A stretch of DNA of 64,000 nt, taken from Actinomadura macrotermitis (GTDB lineage: Bacteria > Actinomycetota > Actinomycetes > Streptosporangiales > Streptosporangiaceae). The translations under genes and the position numbers were made by a program. Positions 27,122 through 35,884 of this stretch are shown piece after piece. Where the stretch lies: the NCBI RefSeq assembly GCF_009604375.1, contig NZ_WEGH01000003.1, forward strand, positions 558,001 through 622,000, in the 5' to 3' direction. Within the stretch, counting starts at the first letter, position 1. The number at the start of each line of letters is the position of its first letter. The notes under the pieces are model-generated. The model was given only the letters and a program-made list of their open reading frames with translations, had not been told where the DNA came from and did not search any database.

Positions 27122-28657
27122 ATGGGTGACGTGCTGCTCGCAGAGATCGCCCAGACGTCCGAGGCGGTGTCGGCCTCACCCGCCCGCAAGGTCAAGGTGG
27201 CCGCGCTGGCGGCCTGTCTGCGGGGCGCCGCGCCGGGCGAGGCCGCCGTCGTCGTCGCCTACCTGTCCGGCGAGCTGCCCCAGCGGCAGATCGGCGTCGG
27301 CTACGCGGCGCTGCGCGAGACGCCGCCGCCCGCCGGGGAGCCGTCGCTGACGGTGGCGCAGGTCGACGCGGCGTTCGGCGAGATCGGCGCGGTCGCGGGC
27401 AAGGGCTCGGTGGCCCGGCGGCGCGAGCTGCTGCACGTCCTGTTCGCCCGCGCCACCGGCGCCGAGCAGGGGTTCCTGGTCCGGCTGCTGTCGGGCGAGC
27501 TGCGCCAGGGCGCGCTGGACGGCGTGATGGCCGAGGCGATCGCGGCGGCGGCCGGGGTCCCGGCGGCGCAGGTGCGGCGCGCGGTGATGCTGCGCGGCGC
27601 GCTCGGCCCGGTCGCCACCACGGCGCTCGCCGACGGCGCCGCGGGGCTGGCGGCGTTCACGCTGGAGGTCGGCCGCCCGGTCAGGCCGATGCTGGCCGCC
27701 GCCGCGCCGTCGGTCGACGAGGCCCTGGCCAAGATCGGCGGCCCGGCGGCGGTGGAGTGGAAGCTGGACGGCGTCCGCGCCCAGGTCCACATCACCGGCG
27801 GCACGGTCCGCGTCTTCACCCGCACCCTCGACGAGATCACCGGCCGGCTGCCCGAGGTCGTCGCGGCGCTGAAGGAGCTGCCGGTCCGCGACGCGGTGTT
27901 CGACGGCGAGCTGATCGCGCTGCGCCCGGACGGCTCGCCGCACCCCTTCCAGGTCACCGCCGCGCGCACCGCGACCCGCACCGCCCGCGACGCCCCGCAG
28001 GTCCCGCTGTCGGTCTTGCTGTTCGACGTGCTGCACCTGGACGGCGCCGACCTGCTCGACCGGCCCGGCCACGAGCGCGGCGAGGCGCTCGCCCGGGTCG
28101 TCCCCGGGCCACTGCGGATGCCGCGCATCGTCACCGCCGACCCCGGCGAGGCGAAGGCGTTCTTCGACGACGCCGTCGCGCGCGGCCACGAGGGCGTGCT
28201 GGTCAAATCGCCCGAGACGCCCTACACCGCGGGCCGCCGCGGCGCCGGGTGGATCAAGGTGAAGCCGCGGCACACCCTGGACCTGGTGGTGCTCGCCGTG
28301 GAGTGGGGGCACGGCCGCCGCGCGGGCCTGCTGTCCAACCTGCACCTCGGCGCCCGCGATCCGCAGAGCGGCGGGTTCGTCATGCTCGGCAAGACCTTCA
28401 AGGGCCTCACCGACGAGCTGCTGGCCTGGCAGACCGAGCGGCTGCGCGCCCTGGCCGTCCGCGAGGACGACTGGACGGTGCACGTGCGCCCCGAGCTCGT
28501 CGTGGAGATCGCCTTCGACGGGGTGCAGCGCAGCCCCCGCTACCCCGGCGGCCTCGCGCTCCGCTTCGCCCGGGTGCTGCGCTACCGGCCGGACAAGCGG
28601 GCGGCCGAGGCCGACACCATCGACACGGTGCGCGCGGTCGCCCCGGTCATCGACTGA
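27122..28657 (+). CDS. ligB: ATP-dependent DNA ligase, LigB type
   Basis: A 511-residue ligase that follows the mycobacterial LigB pattern throughout: N-terminal domain with YLSGELPQRQIGVGYAALR and LLSGELRQGALDG, adenylation domain with motif I EWKLDGVRAQVH (nucleotidyl Lys at about residue 214), VFDGELIAL (motif III), GHEGVLVKSP (motif IV) and WIKVKP (motif V), and a C-terminal OB domain with LGARDPQSGGFVMLGKTFKGLTD. It seals nicks using ATP and is accessory to the NAD ligase LigA. ATG at 27101, ATG at 27122 and GTG at 27131 are all possible; 27122 fits homolog length best. Confidence 0.93.
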   Translation: MGDVLLAEIAQTSEAVSASPARKVKVAALAACLRGAAPGEAAVVVAYLSGELPQRQIGVGYAALRETPPPAGEPSLTVAQVDAAFGEIGAVAGKGSVARRRELLHVLFARATGAEQGFLVRLLSGELRQGALDGVMAEAIAAAAGVPAAQVRRAVMLRGALGPVATTALADGAAGLAAFTLEVGRPVRPMLAAAAPSVDEALAKIGGPAAVEWKLDGVRAQVHITGGTVRVFTRTLDEITGRLPEVVAALKELPVRDAVFDGELIALRPDGSPHPFQVTAARTATRTARDAPQVPLSVLLFDVLHLDGADLLDRPGHERGEALARVVPGPLRMPRIVTADPGEAKAFFDDAVARGHEGVLVKSPETPYTAGRRGAGWIKVKPRHTLDLVVLAVEWGHGRRAGLLSNLHLGARDPQSGGFVMLGKTFKGLTDELLAWQTERLRALAVREDDWTVHVRPELVVEIAFDGVQRSPRYPGGLALRFARVLRYRPDKRAAEADTIDTVRAVAPVID

Positions 28658-28663
28658 GCGCGC

Positions 28664-29476
28664 TCACCGCTCCCCCGGCCCGGTCTCCCGGCCGGGCGGC
28701 AGCTCCGCCGGGGCCCGCTCGTGCCGGCCGGCGATGAACTCCTGCACCCAGATCTTGCCCCTGATCAGCGGCCGCCGGAACCGGGCCTCGCGGTGCAGCG
28801 CCCGCCGGTACTTGCGCGAGCCGGGCCGGTAGCGCCAGCGCGACCACGGCGAGCCCGGCCGGGCCACCCGGATCGCGCCGACGATCAGCAGCGCGGGCAC
28901 GAACAGGCCGAGCAGCCCCGTCCAGATCTTGCCCTTGAGCAGCGTGACCACCGCGAGCCCGAGGTTGATCGCGAGCGAGAGGGCGTAGGTGGCGATCAGC
29001 ACGACCCGGCTGAGCTGCGCCCCGCCCGGGTCGGACTCCACCCCCTCGAACCCGAACGGCCGGACGCCGAGCAGCAGCAGGCCGGTCATCGCGACCGCGA
29101 CGAACACCGCGTCCAGCGACGCGCGGCCCTTCTCGGTCCAGTACACGTCCGACAGGTGCAGGATCAGCGCGAACTCGTCCAGCACCAGGGCGGCGCCCAT
29201 GCCGAACACCACCGCCGCCGCGACGTTCAGCGCGCCGAAGAAGTCCGGGATGGCGAAGCCCCCGACGCCGCCGACCAGCATCAGCACCACCCCGAGCACC
29301 ATGTGGTGGATGTGCACCTCGCCCGCCTGGACGTTCTTGAACCACCAGCGCACGTTCGCGCGGATCAGCCGGACGTTCACCCGGGTCAGCACGAACGTGA
29401 CGATGAAGGCGGCCAGGAACGCGAACAGCGGCAGCCGCCCGGTCTCCACGATCCGCCGGTGAAAAAAGTCGATCAT
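28664..29476 (-). CDS. conserved actinobacterial integral membrane protein
   Basis: A 270-residue protein with about six transmembrane helices (roughly 16-35, 60-80, 85-105, 120-138, 155-172, 180-200) and a basic cytoplasmic tail. The segment FKNVQAGEVHIHHMVLG has a His cluster just before a helix, and HLSDVYWTEKGR and VLDEFALI add conserved-looking polar residues inside the membrane region, which might bind a metal or cofactor. I recognise the general family but no function. It ends six bases from the convergent ligB and is divergent from the cds1 gene. Confidence 0.7.
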   Translation of the reverse strand: MIDFFHRRIVETGRLPLFAFLAAFIVTFVLTRVNVRLIRANVRWWFKNVQAGEVHIHHMVLGVVLMLVGGVGGFAIPDFFGALNVAAAVVFGMGAALVLDEFALILHLSDVYWTEKGRASLDAVFVAVAMTGLLLLGVRPFGFEGVESDPGGAQLSRVVLIATYALSLAINLGLAVVTLLKGKIWTGLLGLFVPALLIVGAIRVARPGSPWSRWRYRPGSRKYRRALHREARFRRPLIRGKIWVQEFIAGRHERAPAELPPGRETGPGER

Positions 29477-29553
29477 GAATCCCCCGTCCTCCCATTCTGC
29501 CCCGGTGACGTGCGGCGATATCGTGCGGGAACGACGTGATCAGGGGGGATGGC

Positions 29554-30648
29554 ATGAGCCGTATCGTGGACCGCTGCGACCCGGGCTGCCGGGAGTGGAT
29601 CGCCGAGGCCATCCGCAAGGTGGAGGCCGACGCCAACCGGAGCGCCGACACGCATCTGCACGTGTTCCCGCTGCCGCCCGAGTGGGGCATCGACCTCTAC
29701 CTCAAGGACGAGTCGGTGCACCCGACCGGCTCGCTGAAGCACCGGCTGGCCCGGTCGCTGTTCCTGTACGGCCTGGCCAACGGCTGGATCCGGGAGGGCA
29801 CCACGATCATCGAGGCGTCCAGCGGGTCCACCGCGGTCAGCGAGGCCTACTTCGCGCGGCTGCTCGGCCTGCCGTTCACCGCGGTGATGCCGGCCGCCAC
29901 CAGCGTGGAGAAGATCGAGCTGATCGAGTTCTACGGCGGCCGGTGCCACCTGGTCAAGGACCCGACGACGATCTACGCCGAGTCGCGGCGGCTCGCCGCC
30001 GAGTGCGGCGGGCACTTCATGGACCAGTTCACCTACGCCGAGCGGGCCACCGACTGGCGCGGCAACAACAACATCGCCGAGTCGATCTTCGGGCAGCTGC
30101 GGCTGGAGCGCTTCCCCGAGCCGGCCTGGATCGTGGTCGGCGCCGGCACCGGCGGCACCTCCGCCACGATCGGCCGCTACGCCCGCTACCAGCGGTTCCA
30201 GACCCGGGTCGCGGTGGTCGACCCCGAGGGCTCGGCCTTCTTCGGCGCCTACGCCGACGAGGACCCCGCGCGCACCGCGGCCGGGTCGCGGATCGAGGGC
30301 ATCGGCCGCCCCCGCGTCGAGCCGTCGTTCCTGCCCACCGTGATCGACCGGATGGTGCAGGTGCCCGACGCGGCGTCGGTCGCGGCGATGCGCTGGACCG
30401 GCCGGGTCACCGGCCGCAGCGTCGGCGGCTCCACCGGCACCAACATGTGGGGCGCGGCGCTGCTGATCGCCGAGATGCGGGCGCGCGGCGAGCGCGGCAG
30501 CGTGGTCACGCTGATCTGCGACGGCGCCGAGCGGTACGCGGGGACCTACGGCTCGGACGCCTGGCTGGACGCCCAGGGCCTGGACATCGCGCCCTACACC
30601 GCCGCGCTGGAGGACTTCCTGAAGACCGGCGCGCTGGCCGGCCTCTAA
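29554..30648 (+). CDS. cds1: PLP-dependent cysteine synthase family enzyme (Cds1-like)
   Basis: A 364-residue fold-type II PLP enzyme. The Schiff-base Lys is in HPTGSLKHRLA (about Lys62), the substrate loop is EASSGSTAVSEAYFA, and the phosphate-binding loop is VGAGTGGTSATIGRY. Overall it resembles mycobacterial Cds1 (Rv3684), an L-cysteine desulfhydrase giving pyruvate, ammonia and H2S, rather than a biosynthetic O-acetylserine sulfhydrylase; the longer C-terminal half with SVGGSTGTNMWG supports this. The ATG follows a G-rich ribosome site (GGGGGGAT). Its stop region forms a hairpin with the convergent protease gene. Confidence 0.83.
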   Translation: MSRIVDRCDPGCREWIAEAIRKVEADANRSADTHLHVFPLPPEWGIDLYLKDESVHPTGSLKHRLARSLFLYGLANGWIREGTTIIEASSGSTAVSEAYFARLLGLPFTAVMPAATSVEKIELIEFYGGRCHLVKDPTTIYAESRRLAAECGGHFMDQFTYAERATDWRGNNNIAESIFGQLRLERFPEPAWIVVGAGTGGTSATIGRYARYQRFQTRVAVVDPEGSAFFGAYADEDPARTAAGSRIEGIGRPRVEPSFLPTVIDRMVQVPDAASVAAMRWTGRVTGRSVGGSTGTNMWGAALLIAEMRARGERGSVVTLICDGAERYAGTYGSDAWLDAQGLDIAPYTAALEDFLKTGALAGL

Positions 30649-30654
30649 CCGGCC
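30636..30654. terminator. short hairpin at convergent gene ends
   Basis: GGCCGG (30636-30641), a seven-base loop containing the cds1 stop codon, then CCGGCC (30649-30654), directly before the site-2 protease stop. Only six pairs, so a modest candidate for a shared terminator. Confidence 0.45.
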
Positions 30655-30655
30655 G

Positions 30656-31960
30656 CTAGCCCGAGAGCCGGATCGGGTTGACCAGGTCGGCGTAGATCAG
30701 CAGCGCGCCCATCACGATCAGCACGCTCGCCATGACGTAGGTGACCGGCAGCGCCTTGGCCACGTCCACCGGGCCGGGGTCGGGGCGGCCGCGCAGCCGC
30801 GCGAAGGCCTTCTTGACCGCCTCCAGCAGCGCGCCGGCCATGTGGCCGCCGTCCAGCGGCAGCAGCGGCACCAGGTTGAACAGCGCGACGGCCAGGTTCA
30901 GCGAGCCGAGCAGCCCGACGAACATGGCGATCTTGCGCTTGGTCGGCTCCTCGGCGGCGGCCACCTCGCCGCCGAGCCGGCTGACGCCGACCACGCCGAT
31001 CGGGCCGTTGACGTCGCGCTTGCCGTCGCCGAACGCGGCGTCCCAGATGCCGACCATCTTCTGCGGCATGTGCAGCAGCGACTCGGCGGTGCGCTGGGTG
31101 AGCGCGCCCATGTAGCGGGCCACCGTCAGCGGGCCCTGCCGCTCGTAGGTGGTGGTCATGACCGGGGAGATGCCGAGGAAGCCCACCGTGACGGTCTTGT
31201 CGGGGTCCTTCAGGTCGGGCAGCTGGTTCTTGATGATCGGCACCTGGCTGGTGATCTGCTTGCCGTCGCGCTCGACGACCAGCGCCACCGTCTTGCCGGC
31301 CGAGTCGCGGATCAGGCGCTGCAGCTGCGGGTAGTTCTCGATCCGGGTGCCGTTGAAGGAGACGAACCGGTCGCGGGGCCGCAGCCCGGCCTGCGCCGCC
31401 GGGGTGGGCGTGGCGCTCGCCGGGCAGGTGTCGGTCTTGGCGTCGGCGGGCACCACGCACTTGGACACCGCGCTCACCACGGGCTCGGCGTCGTGCTTCT
31501 CCATGCCGATGCCCATCAGCAGGACCGAGAAGAACAGCACCGCCAGCACCAGGTTCATGGCCGGGCCCGCGAACATGATGATGAGCTTCTGCCACCACTT
31601 CTTGGCGTAGAAGACGCGGTCCTCGTCGCCGGGCCGGACCTCCTCCAGCGCCGCGCCCCGGGCGGACTCGATGAGGCCCTGCCAGGGGCCGGTGCTGATC
31701 CGGCGGACCTGGCCGGGGGCGTCGCCCTTGCGCGGCGGCAGCATCCCGATCATGCGGATGTAGCCGCCGAGCGGGACCCACTTCACCCCGTACTCGGTCT
31801 CCCCCTTGCGCTTGGACCACAGCGTCGGGCCGAAACCGACCATGAACTGTGTGGTCCGCACCCGAAACAGCTTGGCGAAGCTGAAGTGCCCCAGCTCGTG
31901 CAGCGCGATGGACGCCAGCAGGCCGAGGAACAGGATCAGCACACCGGCCAGCCAGACCAT
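30656..31960 (-). CDS. site-2 protease, M50 family (Rip1/RseP-like)
   Basis: A 434-residue intramembrane metalloprotease. Zinc ligands are in HELGH at residues 21-25 within the first helix; the third-ligand motif is LVPLLPLDGGHMAG in a later helix. A PDZ domain lies between (about 190-290, including GLRPRDRFVSFNGTRIENYPQLQRLI). Rip1-type enzymes cut anti-sigma factors and other single-pass proteins inside the membrane. In many actinobacteria rip1 sits between dxr and ispG; neither is here, so this could be a relocated or paralogous copy. Two Cys in the loop before the PDZ domain may pair. Confidence 0.92.
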   Translation of the reverse strand: MVWLAGVLILFLGLLASIALHELGHFSFAKLFRVRTTQFMVGFGPTLWSKRKGETEYGVKWVPLGGYIRMIGMLPPRKGDAPGQVRRISTGPWQGLIESARGAALEEVRPGDEDRVFYAKKWWQKLIIMFAGPAMNLVLAVLFFSVLLMGIGMEKHDAEPVVSAVSKCVVPADAKTDTCPASATPTPAAQAGLRPRDRFVSFNGTRIENYPQLQRLIRDSAGKTVALVVERDGKQITSQVPIIKNQLPDLKDPDKTVTVGFLGISPVMTTTYERQGPLTVARYMGALTQRTAESLLHMPQKMVGIWDAAFGDGKRDVNGPIGVVGVSRLGGEVAAAEEPTKRKIAMFVGLLGSLNLAVALFNLVPLLPLDGGHMAGALLEAVKKAFARLRGRPDPGPVDVAKALPVTYVMASVLIVMGALLIYADLVNPIRLSG

Positions 31961-32039
31961 GCGTTCAACCCCTCGTGATCACGTGCGACCAACTCAGCGT
32001 ACTTGACGCCCTCCGCGCCGACTGCGCAGAAAACCATCC

Positions 32040-32804
32040 CTACCCCAGGAAACCGCGCAGCAGCGCGGCGGTGCCCTCCAGGTGCTCGGCGACGGCGCGC
32101 CGGGCGGCCTCGGGGTCGGCCATCAGGACGGCGTCCACGATCGCGGCGTGCTGGGCGGCGGCGTGCTCGATGTTCGGCCCGAGGACCGGGATCGCGTTCA
32201 GCAGGTCGGTGACCCGCATCCGGGCGTCGGCGCAGGCCGAGGCGAGCAGCCGGGACCCGGTCAGCTCGGCGATGGTGAGGTGGAACAGGGTGTCCAGCCG
32301 GCGGTAGTCGGCGGCGCCGGCCGCGTTCAGCTCGGCCAGCCGGGTGCGCAGCAGCGTGCGCTGGTCGGCGGTGAGCGCGGTGGTGGCGAGCACCTGCGCG
32401 GCGCCGGTCTCCACCGCCATCCGGTAGGTGAGGGTGTCGTTCAGCTCGTCGCCCATGTCGGCCAGGGCGCGGCGCAGGTCGGCGCGGCGCGGCGGCGGGC
32501 GGCGGTAGATGACGAAGGTGCCGCCGGCCCGGCCGCGGCGCGACTCCACGAACCCCTCCTGCTGGAGGGCGCGGATCGCCTCGCGCAGCGTGACCCGGCT
32601 GACGCCGAGCAGCGGCGCCAGCTCGCGCTCGGGCGGCAGCCGGTCGCCGTGGTCGACGACGCCGAGCTTGATCGCCTGCAGCAGCCGCTCCACGGTCTCC
32701 TCGAAGGCGTTGCCCGCCCGGACCGGGCGGAACACCGCGGCGGCGGTGACGTCGGCGGCCTGCGGGAGCGCGGCGGGGACGGAGCCGTCGGTCGTCCTCG
32801 GCAT
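32040..32804 (-). CDS. FadR-type GntR family regulator
   Basis: A 254-residue regulator with a GntR winged helix (LQAIKLGVVDHGDRLPPERELAPLLGVSRVTLREAIRALQQEGFVESRRGRAGGTFV in outline) at about residues 40-100 and an FCD ligand domain with the metal-binding type His pattern (LDTLFHLTIAELTGS, AAAQHAAIVDA). It is divergent from the permease/ligase/dehydrogenase operon, so it is the obvious candidate for its substrate-responsive repressor. In Streptomyces a comparable regulator controls glnA4 of ethanolamine use, as I recall the literature; identity is not claimed. Confidence 0.9.
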   Translation of the reverse strand: MPRTTDGSVPAALPQAADVTAAAVFRPVRAGNAFEETVERLLQAIKLGVVDHGDRLPPERELAPLLGVSRVTLREAIRALQQEGFVESRRGRAGGTFVIYRRPPPRRADLRRALADMGDELNDTLTYRMAVETGAAQVLATTALTADQRTLLRTRLAELNAAGAADYRRLDTLFHLTIAELTGSRLLASACADARMRVTDLLNAIPVLGPNIEHAAAQHAAIVDAVLMADPEAARRAVAEHLEGTAALLRGFLG

Positions 32805-32886
32805 GGGCGCCCTTCGGTCGGGGACGGGGTCTGGCGGGGGTCCTCCGGGCCCACGTTACATGTCTGTTTCGCGATGCACCGCCCCC

Positions 32887-32915
32887 TTGACGGACGGGGC
32901 GCCGTAAACCTTAAT
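32887..32915 (+). promoter_or_regulatory. likely promoter of the amine-catabolic operon
   Basis: TTGACG (32887-32892), 17 bases, CTTAAT (32910-32915): a reasonable housekeeping-type promoter about 45 bp before the permease start. The AT-rich stretch that follows (TTAATGGTCTGAACTTAG region) could hold the FadR-type operator, but no clear palindrome is present. Confidence 0.5.
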
Positions 32916-32959
32916 GGTCTGAACTTAGCCCGTTAACGGCGCTTCCTGAGGAGCCGCTC

Positions 32960-34510
32960 GTGAGCCTCGACGAGCCCAAGGCATCCGTGCCGAACCCCCC
33001 GACCCCCTCCACCGGCGAGAACGACGACGAGAAGCGGCTGCACGAACTGGGCTACGCCCAGGAACTCAGCCGCACGATGTCCGGCTTCTCCAACTTCGCG
33101 GTCTCCTTCACCATCATCTCGGTGCTGACCGGCTGCCTCACCTCCTACACGATCGGGCTGGCCGGCGGCGGCCCGGTGGTGATCACCTGGGGCTGGCTGT
33201 TCGTCGGCGCCCTGACGCTGCTGGTCGCCCTCGCCATGGCCGAGGTCTGCTCCAGCTACCCGACCGCCGGCGGCCTGTACTACTGGGCCGCCAAGCTCGC
33301 CCCGCGCAACGGCGCCGCCTGGGCCTGGTTCACCGGCTGGTTCAACTTCATCGGCCAGGTCGCGGTCACCGCCGGGATCGTCTACGGCTCGGCGGCCTTC
33401 CTCAACCCGCTGCTGGACCTGCAGTTCGGGTTCTCGGTGTCGCTCGGCCACACCTTCGTGCTGTTCGTGGTCATCCTCGCCGCGCACGCCCTGCTGAACC
33501 AGTTCGGCGTCCGGCTCGTCGCGCTCCTCGGCACCGTCAGCGTGTGGTGGCACGTCGCCGGCGTCGCCTTCGTCGTCGGGGTGCTGGTGTTCAAGCCGGC
33601 GCACCACCAGAGCACCTCGTTCGTGTTCACCGAGTTCGTCAACGAGACCGGCTGGCAGTACGGCGCCTACGCCGCGCTCATCGGCCTGCTGCTGTCGCAG
33701 TACACCCTCACCGGCTACGACGCCTCGGCGCACATGACCGAGGAGACCCGCGACGCGGCCCGCTCCGGCCCGAAGGGCATCGTCAACTCGGTGCTGATCT
33801 CCATCGTGGCCGGCTGGGTGCTGCTGCTCGGCGTCACCTTCGCCATCCAGGACTACGCCAAGTCCGTCACCGGCGGCCCCGCCGAGATCTTCATCGCGGC
33901 GACCGGCGGCACGATGGGCAAGCTGCTCATCCTGATCTCCTTCGTCGCCCAGTTCTTCTGCGGGATGGCCTCGGTCACCGCCAACTCCCGGATGATCTAC
34001 GCGTTCTCCCGGGACGGCGCGCTGCCGTTCTCCTCCTTCTGGCACCGCATCAACAAGCGCGCCCGCATCCCCACCAACGCCATCTGGCTCGCCGCGGGCG
34101 GCGCGTTCGTGCTCGCCCTGCCCGCCCTGTGGAACAAGACCGCCTACCTCGCCGTCACCTCGGTCGCGGTGATCGGCCTGTACATCGCCTACGTCACCCC
34201 GACGTTCCTGCGGCTGCGCCAGGGCGACGCGTTCCAGCGCGGCCCCTGGCACCTCGGCCGGTGGAGCCGCCCGATCGGCGTCGTCGCGGTGGTCTGGGTG
34301 GCCTTCATCTCGGTGCTGTTCATGCTGCCGCCCGCCAACCCGATCACCGTCGACACCTTCAACTACGCGCCGATCGCGGTGCTGGTCGTCCTCGGCGGCG
34401 CGGGCCTGTGGTGGATCGTGTCGGCCCGCAAGTGGTTCACCGGCCCGAAGGTGCAGGGCAGCCCGGAAGAACTCGCCGCGATCGAGAACGAACTGAAGGC
34501 CATCGCCTAA
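32960..34510 (+). CDS. APC superfamily amino acid/amine permease
   Basis: A 516-residue transporter with about twelve hydrophobic helices after a polar N-terminal tail of 35 residues. The entry helix has the APC motif FSNFAVSFTIISVLTGCLTSYTIGLAGGGP, and SSYPTAGGLYYWAAKLAPRNGAAW and EETRDAARSGPKGIVNS are typical of the amino acid/choline and GABA-permease branch. It is the first gene of an operon with a glutamine-synthetase-like ligase, an aldehyde dehydrogenase and an SDR, so it probably imports the amine used by that pathway. GTG start at 32960 with GAGGAGC upstream. Confidence 0.9.
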   Translation: MSLDEPKASVPNPPTPSTGENDDEKRLHELGYAQELSRTMSGFSNFAVSFTIISVLTGCLTSYTIGLAGGGPVVITWGWLFVGALTLLVALAMAEVCSSYPTAGGLYYWAAKLAPRNGAAWAWFTGWFNFIGQVAVTAGIVYGSAAFLNPLLDLQFGFSVSLGHTFVLFVVILAAHALLNQFGVRLVALLGTVSVWWHVAGVAFVVGVLVFKPAHHQSTSFVFTEFVNETGWQYGAYAALIGLLLSQYTLTGYDASAHMTEETRDAARSGPKGIVNSVLISIVAGWVLLLGVTFAIQDYAKSVTGGPAEIFIAATGGTMGKLLILISFVAQFFCGMASVTANSRMIYAFSRDGALPFSSFWHRINKRARIPTNAIWLAAGGAFVLALPALWNKTAYLAVTSVAVIGLYIAYVTPTFLRLRQGDAFQRGPWHLGRWSRPIGVVAVVWVAFISVLFMLPPANPITVDTFNYAPIAVLVVLGGAGLWWIVSARKWFTGPKVQGSPEELAAIENELKAIA

Positions 34511-34526
34511 AAGGAGGCAGGGCAAG

Positions 34527-35876
34527 GTGCCGCTCACCCTGGACGAACTGCGATCCCTGGCCGACGAGGGCCGGATCGACACCGTGATCATCGCGATCAC
34601 CGACATGCAGGGCCGCCTGCAGGGCAAGCGCCTGTCGGCGCGCTACTTCCTGGAGGAGGTCGCCGGGCACGGCTCGGAGGGCTGCAACTACCTGCTCGCG
34701 GTGGACGTCGACATGAACACCGTGGACGGCTACGCCATGTCGTCCTGGGAGAGCGGCTACGGCGACTTCGTCATGCGCCCCGACCTGGCCACCCTGCGCC
34801 TCGTCCCCTGGCAGGAGGGCGCGGCCCTGGTGCAGGCCGACGTCGTCTGGGAGGACGGCTCCCCGGTGACCGCCTCCCCCCGGCAGATCCTGCGCCGCCA
34901 GCTGGACCGGCTGGCGGCGCGGGGCTGGGACGCCTACGTCGGCACCGAGCTGGAGTTCGTCGTCTACCGCGACTCCTACGAGGAGGGCTGGCGGAAGGCC
35001 TACCGCGACCTCACCCCCGCCAACCAGTACAACGTGGACTACTCGCTGCTCGGCGGCGCCCGCGTCGAACCCCTGCTGCGGCGCATCCGCAACGGCATGA
35101 CCGGCGCCGGCATGTACGTCGAGTCGGCCAAGGGCGAGTGCAACCCCGGCCAGCACGAGATCGTGTTCCGCTTCAGCGAGGCGCTGAACGCCTGCGACGA
35201 CCACGTCCTGTACAAGAACGGCGCCAAGGAGATCGCCGCCCAGGAGGGCATGTCGATCACCTTCATGGCCAAGCCGAACGACCGCGAGGGCAACTCCTGC
35301 CACGTGCACGTCTCGCTGCGCGACCGGGACGGCGTCCCGGTCATGGCCGGCGACGGCCCGTTCGGCCTGTCCACGGCGGGCGCGCACTTCATCGCCGGGC
35401 AGCAGGCCGCGCTGCGCGACCTCACCCTGCTGCTCGCGCCCAACATCAACTCCTACAAGCGCTACCAGCCCGGCTCGTTCGCGCCCACCGCGATCAAGTG
35501 GGGCGTGGACAACCGGACCTGCGCGCTGCGCCTGGTCGGGCACGGGCCGTCGCTGCGCGTGGAGAACCGGGTGCCCGGCGGCGACGTCAACCCCTACCTC
35601 GCGGTCGCCGCGCTGATCGCCGGCGGCCTGCACGGCATCGAGAACGAGCTGCCGCTGGAGGAGCCCTGCACCGGCAACGCCTACGCCGCCGACGCCCCGG
35701 CGGTCGCGACGACGCTCCGCGACGCCCTCGCCGACTGGGAGGGCAGCGCCCTGGCCGCGGAGGCCTTCGGCAAGGACGTCGTCGCGCACTACGCCAACAA
35801 CGCCCGCGTCGAGCTGGCGGCGTTCGACCGCGCCGTCACCGACTGGGAGATGTTCCGCGGCTTCGAACGGCTCTAA
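34527..35876 (+). CDS. glutamine synthetase-like ligase (gamma-glutamyl-amine ligase, GlnA4/PuuA-like)
   Basis: A 449-residue GS-fold protein. Metal and substrate residues are visible in GTELEF, ESAKGECNPGQHEI, the HVHVSL strand, NSYKRYQPGSFAP, and RVENRVPGGDVNPY. The N-terminal part (VIIAITDMQGRLQGKRL) and operon context match gamma-glutamylpolyamine or gamma-glutamylethanolamine synthetases (PuuA, Streptomyces GlnA3/GlnA4) rather than true ammonia-assimilating GS. It should couple glutamate to an imported amine at the cost of ATP. The GTG start follows AAGGAGG; the gene begins 16 bp after the permease. Confidence 0.88.
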   Translation: MPLTLDELRSLADEGRIDTVIIAITDMQGRLQGKRLSARYFLEEVAGHGSEGCNYLLAVDVDMNTVDGYAMSSWESGYGDFVMRPDLATLRLVPWQEGAALVQADVVWEDGSPVTASPRQILRRQLDRLAARGWDAYVGTELEFVVYRDSYEEGWRKAYRDLTPANQYNVDYSLLGGARVEPLLRRIRNGMTGAGMYVESAKGECNPGQHEIVFRFSEALNACDDHVLYKNGAKEIAAQEGMSITFMAKPNDREGNSCHVHVSLRDRDGVPVMAGDGPFGLSTAGAHFIAGQQAALRDLTLLLAPNINSYKRYQPGSFAPTAIKWGVDNRTCALRLVGHGPSLRVENRVPGGDVNPYLAVAALIAGGLHGIENELPLEEPCTGNAYAADAPAVATTLRDALADWEGSALAAEAFGKDVVAHYANNARVELAAFDRAVTDWEMFRGFERL

Positions 35877-35884
35877 GGGGATAC

